A stretch of DNA of 64,000 bases from Achromobacter deleyi (GTDB lineage: Bacteria > Pseudomonadota > Gammaproteobacteria > Burkholderiales > Burkholderiaceae_B). Both the position numbers and the translations under genes were made by a program. The notes beneath the pieces are model-generated. The model saw only the letters and a program-made list of their open reading frames with translations, made no database searches and was not told where the DNA came from. The stretch is taken from NCBI RefSeq assembly GCF_902859705.1, contig NZ_CADIJO010000016.1, forward strand, positions 88,008 to 152,007. The letters run 5' to 3'. Shown piece after piece: positions 25,139 through 33,779 of this stretch (its first letter is position 1; each line of letters begins with the position of its first letter).

Positions 25139-26662
25139 TCAACCCGACTTGAAACGTTCCAGCAGCTGGCGTTCTTCAGCCAGCTTGTCTTTCACTTCCT
25201 TGATCTGCACGTCGATCTGCGACTGCTCGTAGAAGTCGGTCGACATGCCGCGCGCCTGCTGCAGCTGCGACTCGGCCGCAGCGAACGCGCCGGTCATGAC
25301 GTAGTAGCGGGCCAGGTCGCGGCGCGCCTGCACCGGCTTGCCGGTGCGCTCTTCGCTTTGCGCCAGCATCTGATAGAGGCTGGGTTCGTCAGACCCCCAC
25401 TGCTTGATCTTGGCGCGCAGGTACTCCTGCGCCTCGGCATGGCGGCCATTGCTTTGCAAAGCCGTGGCATAAGCCAGCCCCAGCGCCCGCTGCTCGGGCC
25501 AGCGCCGGATGGCGGCCTGGGCCAGGTCCTGGGCGCGCCGGTAATCCTTGCGGGCCAGGGCGATGTCGACGGCCAGCTTGGCCATCTGGGGCGAATCGCG
25601 GCCATCGGCCGAGGCCTGTCCCAGGAAGCGCTCGGCGTCGTCCAGACTGTTGCGCTGGAAGGCCTGCAACGACAGCCCGTAGTAGGCGGCCGAGCGGCGC
25701 ACGCCGGACAGGGCCTGGGCCTCGTCCTGCAATTGCTGGGTCGCCGAGCGCAGGCTGACCGCGTCGCGCCCCTGTACAACGCGCATCTTGGCGCGCACGT
25801 ACCAGAAGTCGTCGCTGTCGACATGGCGCGACGGCGGCAGCGAGCGCACGCGGTTCTGCACATCGGACATACGCTCGATGGACAGCGGGTGGGTGCTGGC
25901 CCACGAGCCGCCGCCCGCGCCTTCGTTCAGTCGCGAGGCGTTCATCAGGCGCGAGAACATCTGCGCCATGCCCTGGGCATCGAAGCCGGCCTTGGTCAGC
26001 ATGGTGAAGCCCGCCCGGTCGGCCTCGCGTTCGGCATCGCGTGAAAAACCCAGCTGGCGGTTGATGGCCGCAGCCTGGCCGAAGGCGGCCACGCCCATGG
26101 CCAGGTTGCCCCCGCCGCCAGCCAGCGCGGCCAGCAGCGCGCCGGCCAGGCTGGCCAGCATGACCATGCTGTTCTGGTTCTGCTGCGTCATGCCGCGGGC
26201 GATGTGCCGCTGCACCACGTGGCCGATTTCGTGCGCCAGCACCGCCGCCAGTTCGGACTCGCTGCCCGAAGACACGATCAGCCCGGTATTGACGCCGATG
26301 AAGCCGCCCGGCATGGCGAACGCGTTGATCTCGGGATCGCGCACGCCGAACATTTCGACGTCGGGCACCGCCCCCGGCGAAAAGGACGCCAGCTTGCGCC
26401 CCATGCTGGTGAGGTACTGACTGAGTTCGGGGTCGTCGATGTAGGTGGGATCGCGCCGGCCTTGCGACATGATGGCTTCGCCCAGGCTGCGCTCGAGCAT
26501 GGGCGATAGATCCGCGGCGGACGCGGCGCCCATGGTGGGCAGGCCCACGGGCTGGGCCCAGGCGGCCACCGGCAAGGTGGGCGCGACCAGGGCGAGGCAG
26601 ATTCCAGCGATCGCGCCCCGTTGCGCAATCGAGCAAATGGATGGCATTTTCCTGCGGTTCAT
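25139..26662 (-). CDS. BepA-like M48 metalloprotease with TPR region
   Basis: Exported protein of 507 residues. A signal peptide ends near VAAWAQ, an M48 peptidase domain carries the zinc motif HEIGH near residues 143-147 and a downstream READRAG glutamate near 216, and the C-terminal half contains TPR-like helical repeats (from about residue 300) that end in a Lys/Glu-rich coiled coil. BepA homologues degrade or chaperone outer-membrane proteins such as LptD in the periplasm. It is divergent from galU. Confidence 0.9.
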   Translation of the reverse strand: MNRRKMPSICSIAQRGAIAGICLALVAPTLPVAAWAQPVGLPTMGAASAADLSPMLERSLGEAIMSQGRRDPTYIDDPELSQYLTSMGRKLASFSPGAVPDVEMFGVRDPEINAFAMPGGFIGVNTGLIVSSGSESELAAVLAHEIGHVVQRHIARGMTQQNQNSMVMLASLAGALLAALAGGGGNLAMGVAAFGQAAAINRQLGFSRDAEREADRAGFTMLTKAGFDAQGMAQMFSRLMNASRLNEGAGGGSWASTHPLSIERMSDVQNRVRSLPPSRHVDSDDFWYVRAKMRVVQGRDAVSLRSATQQLQDEAQALSGVRRSAAYYGLSLQAFQRNSLDDAERFLGQASADGRDSPQMAKLAVDIALARKDYRRAQDLAQAAIRRWPEQRALGLAYATALQSNGRHAEAQEYLRAKIKQWGSDEPSLYQMLAQSEERTGKPVQARRDLARYYVMTGAFAAAESQLQQARGMSTDFYEQSQIDVQIKEVKDKLAEERQLLERFKSG

Positions 26663-26719
26663 AAGCCTATGATAGCGATGCGCTTAAAATGTTTCATCGT
26701 TACCCCCTAAGAGGTTTCA

Positions 26720-27571
26720 ATGCGTCCCGTCCGTAAAGCCGTTTTCCCCGTCGCCGGCATGGGCACGCGTTTCCTGCCCGCCACCAAGGCGATGCCCAAG
26801 GAAATGCTGCCCGTGGTCGACAAGCCGCTGATTCAATACGCCGTCGAAGAAGCCGTGGCTGCGGGCATTACAGACCTTATCTTCGTCACCGGGCGCAACA
26901 AACGCGCCATCGAAGACCATTTCGATTCCGCCCCCGAGCTCGAGTCCGACCTCGAAAGCAAAGGCAAGCACGAGCTTCTGGCCATGGTGCGGGGCATTCT
27001 ACCTGCCCACGTCAATTGCCTCTATATCCGTCAATCAGCGCCACTGGGTCTGGGCCACGCCGTGCTGTCAGCCGCTCCCGCTGTCGGCGACGAGCCCTTC
27101 GCCGTGCTGCTGGCCGACGACCTGATCGATGCCGATACTCCCGCACTCAAACAACTGGTGGACGTCGCCATCGCCCAGAACGCCAGCGTGCTGGGCGTTC
27201 AGGACGTGCCGCGAATAGACACTCGCAAATACGGTATTGTCGCCACCAAGGAAAGCGACACGCGCGCCGACGGCCGCACCGAGCGTGTGACCCACATCGT
27301 GGAAAAGCCCGACCCCGAGGCCGCGCCCTCGACGTTGGCGGTGGTGGGCCGCTACGTACTCGAAGCCGCCATCTTCGACCACCTGCGCTCGACCAAGATG
27401 GGCGCCGGCAACGAAATCCAGCTGACCGACGGCATCGCCTCGATGATGCGCGAACGCGCCGTGTATGCGCACCGCTACGAAGGCACGCGCTACGACTGCG
27501 GCAACAAAGCGGGCATGTTCCAGGCCACGGTGGCGCTGGGCCGCAAGTACCACGGCCTGCTGACGGATTGA
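26720..27571 (+). CDS. galU: UTP--glucose-1-phosphate uridylyltransferase
   Basis: Nucleotidyltransferase of 283 residues that makes UDP-glucose from UTP and glucose-1-phosphate for LPS, EPS and osmo-adaptation. Motifs are the nucleotide-binding start [20 protein letters not shown] (about residues 11-30), [14 protein letters not shown], and [10 protein letters not shown] near residue 195. It has an AAGAGG-type ribosome site before the ATG. Confidence 0.95.
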   Translation: MRPVRKAVFPVAGMGTRFLPATKAMPKEMLPVVDKPLIQYAVEEAVAAGITDLIFVTGRNKRAIEDHFDSAPELESDLESKGKHELLAMVRGILPAHVNCLYIRQSAPLGLGHAVLSAAPAVGDEPFAVLLADDLIDADTPALKQLVDVAIAQNASVLGVQDVPRIDTRKYGIVATKESDTRADGRTERVTHIVEKPDPEAAPSTLAVVGRYVLEAAIFDHLRSTKMGAGNEIQLTDGIASMMRERAVYAHRYEGTRYDCGNKAGMFQATVALGRKYHGLLTD

Positions 27572-27578
27572 TCCGGCT

Positions 27579-27598
27579 GCCGCGGCAAGCGCCGCGGC
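27579..27598 (+). terminator. Hairpin after galU
   Basis: An 8-bp perfect stem GCCGCGGC / GCCGCGGC with an AAGC loop, 8 bp after the stop codon and without a T-run. It may be a weak terminator between convergent genes. Confidence 0.4.
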
Positions 27599-27641
27599 GC
27601 GATTTCCCGCAAAGACTTCTGGACAGCCCCGCGGCCAGGCT

Positions 27642-28517
27642 CTAGACGGATGCCGCGCGGGCGCGGGCCCGGGCCTTCGCCATGGCATCGCGATCAGCCT
27701 TGCGCAGGCGTCCCTTGGACGACAGGCGCATCAGCGTGCCCAACGCGACCATCAGGCCGATCACTTCGACCAGCGCGGCCGGTATCCACATGGTCAGGCC
27801 GCCGATGGTCTGGTCGGTTTGCGCGGACATCGCAATCGCACGGCCGCACAATTCGAACAAGGGATAGATATCGCTTTCCGTGAAGGCGATGACCGCCCCC
27901 GCCACCATCTGCGGCAGCATGGTCAGGATGGGAGAAATGACGCGGCCGCCCGGCGTCATCGCGGCAGGCGGACTGGGGCGGCGGTCCAGGATCAGGTTCC
28001 AGTACATGAAGCCGCTGATCACCACGGACCAGTTCATCACGCGGTACAGGCGCCAGTCGAGCATGGAATAGAACTGCACCGACGGAATCAGCCAGACCAG
28101 CACCAGGAACACGAACAGGGTCGGCACGAAAATCTTGTGGGTCAGCACCGTGACGGTGGCGCGGCCCGCGCCCGTGCGCAGGAAATCACGCAACCGCAGG
28201 CGCCAGGACATCGGCAGCCCTGCCCGCATGACCTGTCCGGGAAACGCCGCCATGACCAGCAACGGCCCCAGGTGGTGCAACACCAGGTGCTGGATGCGGT
28301 GGATGAAGAACATGCGCTCGGCGTAGTAGTCCAGGCGAGTGTGCATGGACAGGTACAGCAGCACCATGCCCGCCCAGAACAGCACGCGCCGTGCAGCCGA
28401 GACGTGGTGGACGCGTTGACCGCGCACGAACAGCACGATGGCCACCAGGAAGGAGGCCACCAGCGTGGGAGAGAACTCCCAGGGTATGAGCCATTCGAGA
28501 CTGTCCATGCGTGTCAT
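27642..28517 (-). CDS. CtaG-like cytochrome c oxidase assembly protein (caa3 type)
   Basis: Membrane protein of 291 residues with about six to seven helices. HRIQHLVLHHLGPLLVMAAF, with several histidines, and SGFMYWNLILDRRP are typical of the caa3_CtaG family. These proteins help assemble heme-copper oxidases, likely in copper delivery. The C-terminus is Arg/Ala/Lys-rich. The ATG at 28517 is used; 28508 is an alternative. It is separate from any oxidase genes in this window. Confidence 0.85.
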   Translation of the reverse strand: MTRMDSLEWLIPWEFSPTLVASFLVAIVLFVRGQRVHHVSAARRVLFWAGMVLLYLSMHTRLDYYAERMFFIHRIQHLVLHHLGPLLVMAAFPGQVMRAGLPMSWRLRLRDFLRTGAGRATVTVLTHKIFVPTLFVFLVLVWLIPSVQFYSMLDWRLYRVMNWSVVISGFMYWNLILDRRPSPPAAMTPGGRVISPILTMLPQMVAGAVIAFTESDIYPLFELCGRAIAMSAQTDQTIGGLTMWIPAALVEVIGLMVALGTLMRLSSKGRLRKADRDAMAKARARARAASV

Positions 28518-28603
28518 CCGGAAATTGCCGGCGGGGGGAGCCGCCTGGGCCTAAAACGCGCAACCGGGTCGATTGTAGTAGACCCGGGCGGCCCCCGTCC
28601 GGC

Positions 28604-29710
28604 TCAGAAGCGGTGCGAAATCCCCGTGCCAAAACGCGACGTGTGGGAATGGCCCGGATCGAACTGGTTATCCAGGGTGTAGTTGGACGTGTAGCCGGCG
28701 AACGCATAGAGCGTGGTGCGCGGCGACAGGTCGTAGGTGTATCCCAGCGTCACCAGCTGCGCGTTGCGCGCCTTCGCGCCGTCGTCCCATTTCCAGTCGG
28801 GGTTGGCCAGCGACCACTGCACCACCACGGCGCCATGCCCGACCGGCACGCTGGCGCCCAGCAGCCAGGCGTTGACCGTGCCGCCGCGCGCGAACGCCGC
28901 CGGCCCCAGGTTCTGGCCCAGGTTGTCGGGATCGCCGCCGTCCAGGCCGACATAGCCATTGCGCTGGCGCGACCAGGCCAGCGATACCTTGACGACCTCG
29001 AAGTCGTAGGACGCGCCCAGCTGCACGGCCTGGGGCCGCCCGCTGTTGCCGGCCGGCGGTTCGGCCAGGCGCATCTGGTCCCAGGTCGCAACCGCCAGAA
29101 GCGGACCGTCCTCGTACTTCAGGCCCAGGCTGATCGCCCGGTTGTTGGCGGCGGTCTGGAAGCGGTCGCGGCCGTCGGCGTCGAACGAATAGCCGATGCC
29201 CGCCTGGAAACCCTGCCAGGTCGGCGTGTAGTAATTGACCAGGTTGCTGAACTGGTAGTTGTCGGACGCCTTGAAGGTGGCGCCCATGCCCATTTCCTTC
29301 CAGGAAGCGAGTTCCAGCGCATTGCCGTAGGTCTTGCCGACGGTGTACTGGCGGCCCAGGCGCAGATCGCCATAGGCCTCGTGTGCCAGCCCGACCCAGG
29401 CGCCATAGTTGAACAGGCGGTCGTCGTCGGCGCGCTTGCCGCTGGATGGGTCGAAGCCGCTTTCCAGCTGGAAGCGCGTGCTCCAGCCGTCGCCCAGGTC
29501 TTCGCTGCCGCGCAGGCCCCAGAGGGAATCGGTCAGTCCGCCATTGAGCAGGCCGCTGTGGCTGCCCTGGCCCGACGTGTGCGTGGTGGCGATGCCCGCA
29601 TCGACCACGCCATACAGCTGTACGCCGGGGCCATCGCCCCCCGCGTACGCCATCAAGGGAAACCCTGCCGCGCCCGCCATCAGCGTCTTGGCAACAGTCG
29701 TGATTTTCAT
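28604..29710 (-). CDS. Gram-negative general porin
   Basis: Trimeric outer-membrane beta-barrel of 368 residues, Burkholderiales porin_4 type. A signal peptide of about 22 residues ends at MAYA, followed by the first strand VQLYGVVDAGIATTHTSG and then DSLWGLRGSEDLGDGWSTRF, the family signature. The C-terminal residue is Phe (SHRF), as needed for BAM recognition. It follows mgtA by 57 bp in the same direction, so it may be co-expressed with it. Confidence 0.93.
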   Translation of the reverse strand: MKITTVAKTLMAGAAGFPLMAYAGGDGPGVQLYGVVDAGIATTHTSGQGSHSGLLNGGLTDSLWGLRGSEDLGDGWSTRFQLESGFDPSSGKRADDDRLFNYGAWVGLAHEAYGDLRLGRQYTVGKTYGNALELASWKEMGMGATFKASDNYQFSNLVNYYTPTWQGFQAGIGYSFDADGRDRFQTAANNRAISLGLKYEDGPLLAVATWDQMRLAEPPAGNSGRPQAVQLGASYDFEVVKVSLAWSRQRNGYVGLDGGDPDNLGQNLGPAAFARGGTVNAWLLGASVPVGHGAVVVQWSLANPDWKWDDGAKARNAQLVTLGYTYDLSPRTTLYAFAGYTSNYTLDNQFDPGHSHTSRFGTGISHRF

Positions 29711-29767
29711 AGCTATCTCCTGAGTGCGCGGCGGGCGCCCTGCCCGCCGCCAGGTGGTTCGGTTTGA

Positions 29768-32569
29768 CTATTGCCAGCCGTAGCGGCGGACCCAGATGCC
29801 CTTGAGCAGTTGCGTCAGGACGCAGTAGCTCAACAGGATCCCTGCCAGCCACGGGAAGTAGGACCAGGGCAGCGCCTGCAGCTGAAAGTACCCCGCCAGC
29901 GGCGAGAACGGCAGGAACAGCCCCAGCCCGACGACCATGGCCGTCATGGCCATCAGGGGCCAGGCGGCACGGCTTTGCAGGAACGGGATCTTGCGTGTGC
30001 GGATCATATGCACGATGAGCGTCTGCGACAACAGTCCTTCGACGAACCAGCCCGACTGGAACAACGTCTGGTGCTCAGGCGCATTGGCCTGGAAGACGTA
30101 CCACATGAGTGCGTACGTGGCGATGTCGAAAATGGAACTGATGGGGCCGAAGAACACCATGAAACGGCCCAGGCCGGCCGGGTCCCATTGCTGCGGCTTT
30201 TTCAGGAGCTCTTCGTCGACATTGTCGAACGGAATCGCCGTCTGGGATATGTCGTACATCAAATTCTGCAGCAGCAGGTGGATCGGCAGCATCGGCAGGA
30301 ACGGCAGGAAGGCGCTGGCCACCAGCACCGAGAAGACATTGCCGAAATTCGAGCTGGCGGTCATCTTCAGGTACTTGAGCATGTTGCAGAAGGTCTTGCG
30401 GCCTTCGATCACGCCATCCTCCAGCACCATCAGGCTTTTTTCCAGCAGGATGATGTCGGCGGCTTCCTTCGAAATATCGACCGCCGAGTCCACCGAGATG
30501 CCCACGTCGGCAGCCCGCAGGGCCGGCGCGTCGTTGATGCCGTCGCCCATGAAGCCCACGGTATTGCCCTGGGTCCGCAGCATATGGACGATGCGCTCCT
30601 TGTGCGCCGGGGTCAGGCGGGCGAAGACGTTGGCCTCGCGCACGGCCAGGGCCAGCTGGGTATCGTCCATGGCCTCGATCTGGTCGCCCAGGTAGACCTT
30701 GCGAACTTCGAACCCCACTTCGCGGCACACTTTCTGCGTCACCAGTTCGACGTCGCCGGTCAGCACCTTCACTTCGATGCCGGAATCGCGCAGCGCGGCC
30801 AGCGCCGGACCCGTGGATTCCTTGGGGGGATCCAGGAAGGCGATATAGCCCACCAGCACCAGGTCGGATTCATCGGCCACGCCATAGGCTTGCTGCGTGG
30901 GCGGCAGTTCGCGCACGCCCACCGCAATGACCCGCAACCCGTCGCGGTTCAGGTCGGCAGTGACCCGGCGAATGTCCGCGCGCCGCGCGTCCGTCAGCAG
31001 GTGCACGTCGTTGCCCACGCGCAAGCGGGTGCAGACCGACAGCATTTCCTCCAGCGCGCCCTTGCAGATCAGCTCGTGGTGTTCGCGGCCGTTTTCGGTT
31101 TCGCTGACCACCACCGACATGCGGCGGCGCGAGAAATCGAACGGAATCTCGTCGATCTTGCGATAGCGCGCGGCCAGGTCCAGCTTGCGCTCGACCTCGG
31201 CATGGCGCAGCACGGCGACATCCAGCAGATTCTTCAGGCCGGTCTGGTAGTAGCTGTTCAGGTAGGCATAGGCCAGCACGTCGTCGCTGGTGGCGCCATA
31301 CACATCGGTGTGGCGCTCGAGCACGATGCGGTCCTGCGTCAGCGTGCCGGTCTTGTCGGTGCACAGCACGTTCATGGCGCCCAGGTTCTGGATGGCATCC
31401 AGCCGCTTGACCACCACCTTGCGCCGCGACATCCGTACCGCCCCCTTGGCCAGGGTGGCCGTGACGATCATGGGCAGCATTTCCGGGGTCAGGCCCACGG
31501 CGATCGCCAGCGCGAACAGCAGCGCTTCCAGCCAGTCTCCCTTGGTGAAGCCGTTGATCAGCAGCACGATCGGCGCCATCACCAGCATGAAGCGGATCAG
31601 CACCCAGCTCACGCGGTTGATGCCCTGCTGGAACTGCGTGGGCAGGCGCGAGGTCTGCGTCACGCGGCCCGCCAACTGGCCAAAATAGGTGCCGGCGCCA
31701 GTCGCCACCACCAGGGCGCTGCCGGACCCGCTGACGACATTGGTGCCCATGAAGGCCATGTTCTCGAGTTCGAGCGCGTTGGCGGTGTCGACACGCTGCA
31801 CGGCGTACTTTTCGACCGGCAGCGATTCACCGGTCAAGGCCGCCTGCGCGATGAACAGGTCCTTGGCGCCCAGGATGCGGCAGTCGGCCGGGATCATGTC
31901 GCCCGCGGACAGCAGCACCACGTCGCCTGGCACCAGTTCGGCCAGCGGCACTTCGATCTGGCGCGAACCGGATGCGTGCAGCGTGGCGCCGAAAAAGCGC
32001 CGGGCATCGCCCTCGGCCATGCCGGCCGCGTCGCTGCGCAACACGGTGGCCGTGTTCTGCACCATCGCCTTCAGGGTTTCGGCAGCGCGATTCGAGCGCC
32101 GTTCCTGCACAAAGCGCAGCAACGTCGAGATCACCACCATCGAGCCGATGATGATGACGCCCTTCCAGGACTGGTCATCGGGTTCGGCCATGTAGACGTC
32201 GGTGACCCAGGAGAGGCTGGCCAGGCCCGTCAGGAGCAGGTTGAAGGGATTGCGGAAGGATTGCCACAGGTGGGCATACCAGGTCAGCGGCTTTTCGTGA
32301 TCGACCTCGTTGGCGCCGTAGCGCGCCCGGGCCTCGTCGGCCTGGACTTCCGACAGGCCGCCCCGGCCACTGCGAAACAGGGAAAAAAGCGCATCGAAGT
32401 CCATGCGGGACACATCCAGCATGCGGCGGTTGGCACGACGCGACGCGTCGGAGGCGGTAGCGGCCACCGCCTGGCCGGTGCCTTCAAGCATGGGGGAACG
32501 CCGGAAGTGGCGCCCCGACCGCCGCAGCCCGGCGGCGGAAGAGAAAAAGGTCTTGAGGAATTTAAACAT
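29768..32569 (-). CDS. mgtA: Magnesium-translocating P-type ATPase
   Basis: P3B-type Mg2+ import ATPase of 933 residues in the inner membrane. The actuator motif TGES is at residues 246-249, the phosphorylated aspartate in CTDKTGTLT at residue 405, the hinge GDGINDAP follows, and about ten membrane helices are visible. The ATG at 32569 begins MFKFLKTFF; a longer in-frame extension overlaps the leader. A 21-codon MgtL-like ORF and a 328-nt leader separate it from an ACT-like gene, implying Mg2+-responsive control. Confidence 0.93.
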   Translation of the reverse strand: MFKFLKTFFSSAAGLRRSGRHFRRSPMLEGTGQAVAATASDASRRANRRMLDVSRMDFDALFSLFRSGRGGLSEVQADEARARYGANEVDHEKPLTWYAHLWQSFRNPFNLLLTGLASLSWVTDVYMAEPDDQSWKGVIIIGSMVVISTLLRFVQERRSNRAAETLKAMVQNTATVLRSDAAGMAEGDARRFFGATLHASGSRQIEVPLAELVPGDVVLLSAGDMIPADCRILGAKDLFIAQAALTGESLPVEKYAVQRVDTANALELENMAFMGTNVVSGSGSALVVATGAGTYFGQLAGRVTQTSRLPTQFQQGINRVSWVLIRFMLVMAPIVLLINGFTKGDWLEALLFALAIAVGLTPEMLPMIVTATLAKGAVRMSRRKVVVKRLDAIQNLGAMNVLCTDKTGTLTQDRIVLERHTDVYGATSDDVLAYAYLNSYYQTGLKNLLDVAVLRHAEVERKLDLAARYRKIDEIPFDFSRRRMSVVVSETENGREHHELICKGALEEMLSVCTRLRVGNDVHLLTDARRADIRRVTADLNRDGLRVIAVGVRELPPTQQAYGVADESDLVLVGYIAFLDPPKESTGPALAALRDSGIEVKVLTGDVELVTQKVCREVGFEVRKVYLGDQIEAMDDTQLALAVREANVFARLTPAHKERIVHMLRTQGNTVGFMGDGINDAPALRAADVGISVDSAVDISKEAADIILLEKSLMVLEDGVIEGRKTFCNMLKYLKMTASSNFGNVFSVLVASAFLPFLPMLPIHLLLQNLMYDISQTAIPFDNVDEELLKKPQQWDPAGLGRFMVFFGPISSIFDIATYALMWYVFQANAPEHQTLFQSGWFVEGLLSQTLIVHMIRTRKIPFLQSRAAWPLMAMTAMVVGLGLFLPFSPLAGYFQLQALPWSYFPWLAGILLSYCVLTQLLKGIWVRRYGWQ

Positions 32570-32897
32570 CGGAGTGCTCGTGTTCTTGGTGTTGTTCTGG
32601 GAGACACGGACGACAGGCAGCCGGGCCGGATCGCAGGCAGCACGGGGCCACGACCTGTGCAAGACAGGCCGAATCCGCCACGTACAGGCGTGCGCAGGCA
32701 CCGGGGCGATGTTGCCGGTGTCCGGATCGCGTCGATGGGCGCGCCGGGAGTGCGTGAAGCGGAACGGGAAACTAGCGGAAGAACCGGGGCCGGCGGAACG
32801 GGCGCGCGCGGGGCGGGCCTGGCCGGAGGTTCAGGGCTGCGGATTCCGTACGGACCGGGAGACTATCCGGCCAGTCGGCTCGCAAGGAGAGGACAGG
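32570..32897 (-). promoter_or_regulatory. mgtA leader region
   Basis: A 328-nt stretch between the MgtL-like ORF and mgtA with no supported gene. On the minus strand its first part is pyrimidine-rich and G-poor (CTGACCTGTCCTCTCCTTGC and following), as expected of a Rho-loading region. In Salmonella the mgtA leader combines mgtL with Rho-dependent termination; a similar layout is inferred here. Confidence 0.45.
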
Positions 32898-32963
32898 TCA
32901 GACAGGCAAGCGGGCGCCACGCACGTGGCGCAATCGAGGCTCGGGGTCTATGGCACTGGGCAT
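32898..32963 (-). CDS. MgtL-like leader peptide
   Basis: A 21-codon ORF with a strong AGGAG site 6 nt before its ATG, beginning MPSAIDPEPRLRHVRG and ending in TGA. It starts 28 bp after the ACT-like gene and lies in the mgtA leader. Like Salmonella MgtL, it is short, carries an alternating acidic/proline stretch (DPEP, compare EPDPTP) near the N-terminus and then becomes Arg-rich. Such sequences make ribosomes fall off at low Mg2+, which raises mgtA transcription. The homology is functional guesswork from pattern and position, not an alignment. Confidence 0.5.
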   Translation of the reverse strand: MPSAIDPEPRLRHVRGARLPV

Positions 32964-32991
32964 GGTCTCTCCTGGGTGAATAGGGGCGGAT

Positions 32992-33324
32992 TCAGGCCGC
33001 CAGCGGTTGGGCGCCGAAATGCACGTGGCGCACGGCGGGGTTGGCGCTCAGGCGACGGGCCTGCGACATCAGCTCGCCGCGCAGTTCGGGCGGGCAATTG
33101 ACGGTGATGCAGGCCGAGGCCATGCCGGGGTCGGTGCCCTGGTCGATCTGCACCTGCGAAACGTCGAGTCCGGCGGCGCTGAAATCCAGGCAGATCTGCT
33201 TGCGCAGGGCGCCCAGCTCGTCGCGCGGACAGATGACCGTCAGGCGCGAGGTGCCGCGGCGGCGGCCCAGGGCGGTGGCACGGTCTACGCCTGCGCGGCG
33301 CAGGAACAAGTCGAAGAAACGCAT
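32992..33324 (-). CDS. Standalone ACT-like protein resembling the MgtC C-terminal domain
   Basis: Protein of 110 residues read from an ATG at 33324 with a perfect GGAGG site. From about residue 27 it follows the order strand-helix-strand-strand-helix-strand: RLTVICP, DELGALRKQICLDFSAAG, DVSQVQIDQG, ASACITVNCP, ELRGELMSQARRL, VRHVHFGA. This is an ACT-type fold and resembles the soluble C-terminal domain of MgtC. No membrane domain is present. It precedes mgtA in the same transcript and may modulate or sense Mg2+ uptake. Confidence 0.65.
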   Translation of the reverse strand: MRFFDLFLRRAGVDRATALGRRRGTSRLTVICPRDELGALRKQICLDFSAAGLDVSQVQIDQGTDPGMASACITVNCPPELRGELMSQARRLSANPAVRHVHFGAQPLAA

Positions 33325-33578
33325 AACGACCTCCATTGCAAAATGGGGAGCGGTATCGTGGATACGCGCGCACACACGCACGGCGCTGGGCGGGCGGGCA
33401 CGAAAAAGACGTGCGCGAACGCTGGCGCTGCGACTAGCGGCGGTTCTGGCGGATGATGTTGGGGGAGAATCCCGGCAAGCCGTGGGCTTGCGCTGCCGCC
33501 CCGGATGCTGCCTGGGGCTTGGGATACAACCGCAACCTGTTCAACAGGCTGCGGCAGACGGAGTTCTGCGTGGACCTG

Positions 33579-33632
33579 TTAAACAGCGACGTCGATGCAA
33601 GATCGACTACTTTCGCCGGAATCGGTATTCAC
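33579..33632 (-). CDS. Possible second leader peptide (GTG start)
   Basis: A 17-codon ORF from a GTG at 33632, with AGGAG 8 nt upstream, ending in TAA. It lies just inside the predicted transcript of the ACT-like/mgtA unit. It has no proline-rich motif. The ribosome site is its only real support. Confidence 0.25.
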   Translation of the reverse strand: MNTDSGESSRSCIDVAV

Positions 33633-33663
33633 GAAGACTGCTCCTGAGATGGATAACAGCGGA

Positions 33664-33692
33664 ATTTTACGCGGGTTTCCACTGATGGACAA
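33664..33692 (-). promoter_or_regulatory. Promoter of the ACT-like/mgtA unit
   Basis: Minus-strand -35 TTGTCC, a 17-bp spacer and -10 TAAAAT predict a start near 33657. The resulting leader before the ACT-like gene is about 330 nt and contains several hairpins (for example CCTGTT/AACAGG near 33536-33548 and GCAAGCC/GGCTTGC near 33475-33492). Confidence 0.5.
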
Positions 33693-33723
33693 GGTTTAGG
33701 GATAGAAAAGGCCCGCTTTGTGT

Positions 33724-33753
33724 GAAAAAGGACGCAGACCGCTTGCGGCCTGC
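33724..33753 (-). terminator. Terminator of the CaCA exchanger gene
   Basis: On the minus strand, stem GCAGGCCGC / GCGGTCTGC (one G-T pair) with a short AA loop, followed by GTCCTTTTT, about 30 bp after the exchanger stop codon. Confidence 0.7.
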
Positions 33754-33779
33754 AATCCCCCCTGCACCAAGACCTTGCG

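Noticed and set aside
29771..32983. 1070-codon open frame on the plus strand opposite mgtA
   Set aside because: It is the antisense frame of a clear MgtA ATPase with all P-type motifs, has no ribosome site, and its translation is low-complexity and Gln/His/Arg-rich.
33325..33663. M-box (ykoK) type Mg2+ riboswitch in the leader
   Set aside because: The expected conserved segments were not found in the leader; only generic hairpins are visible.
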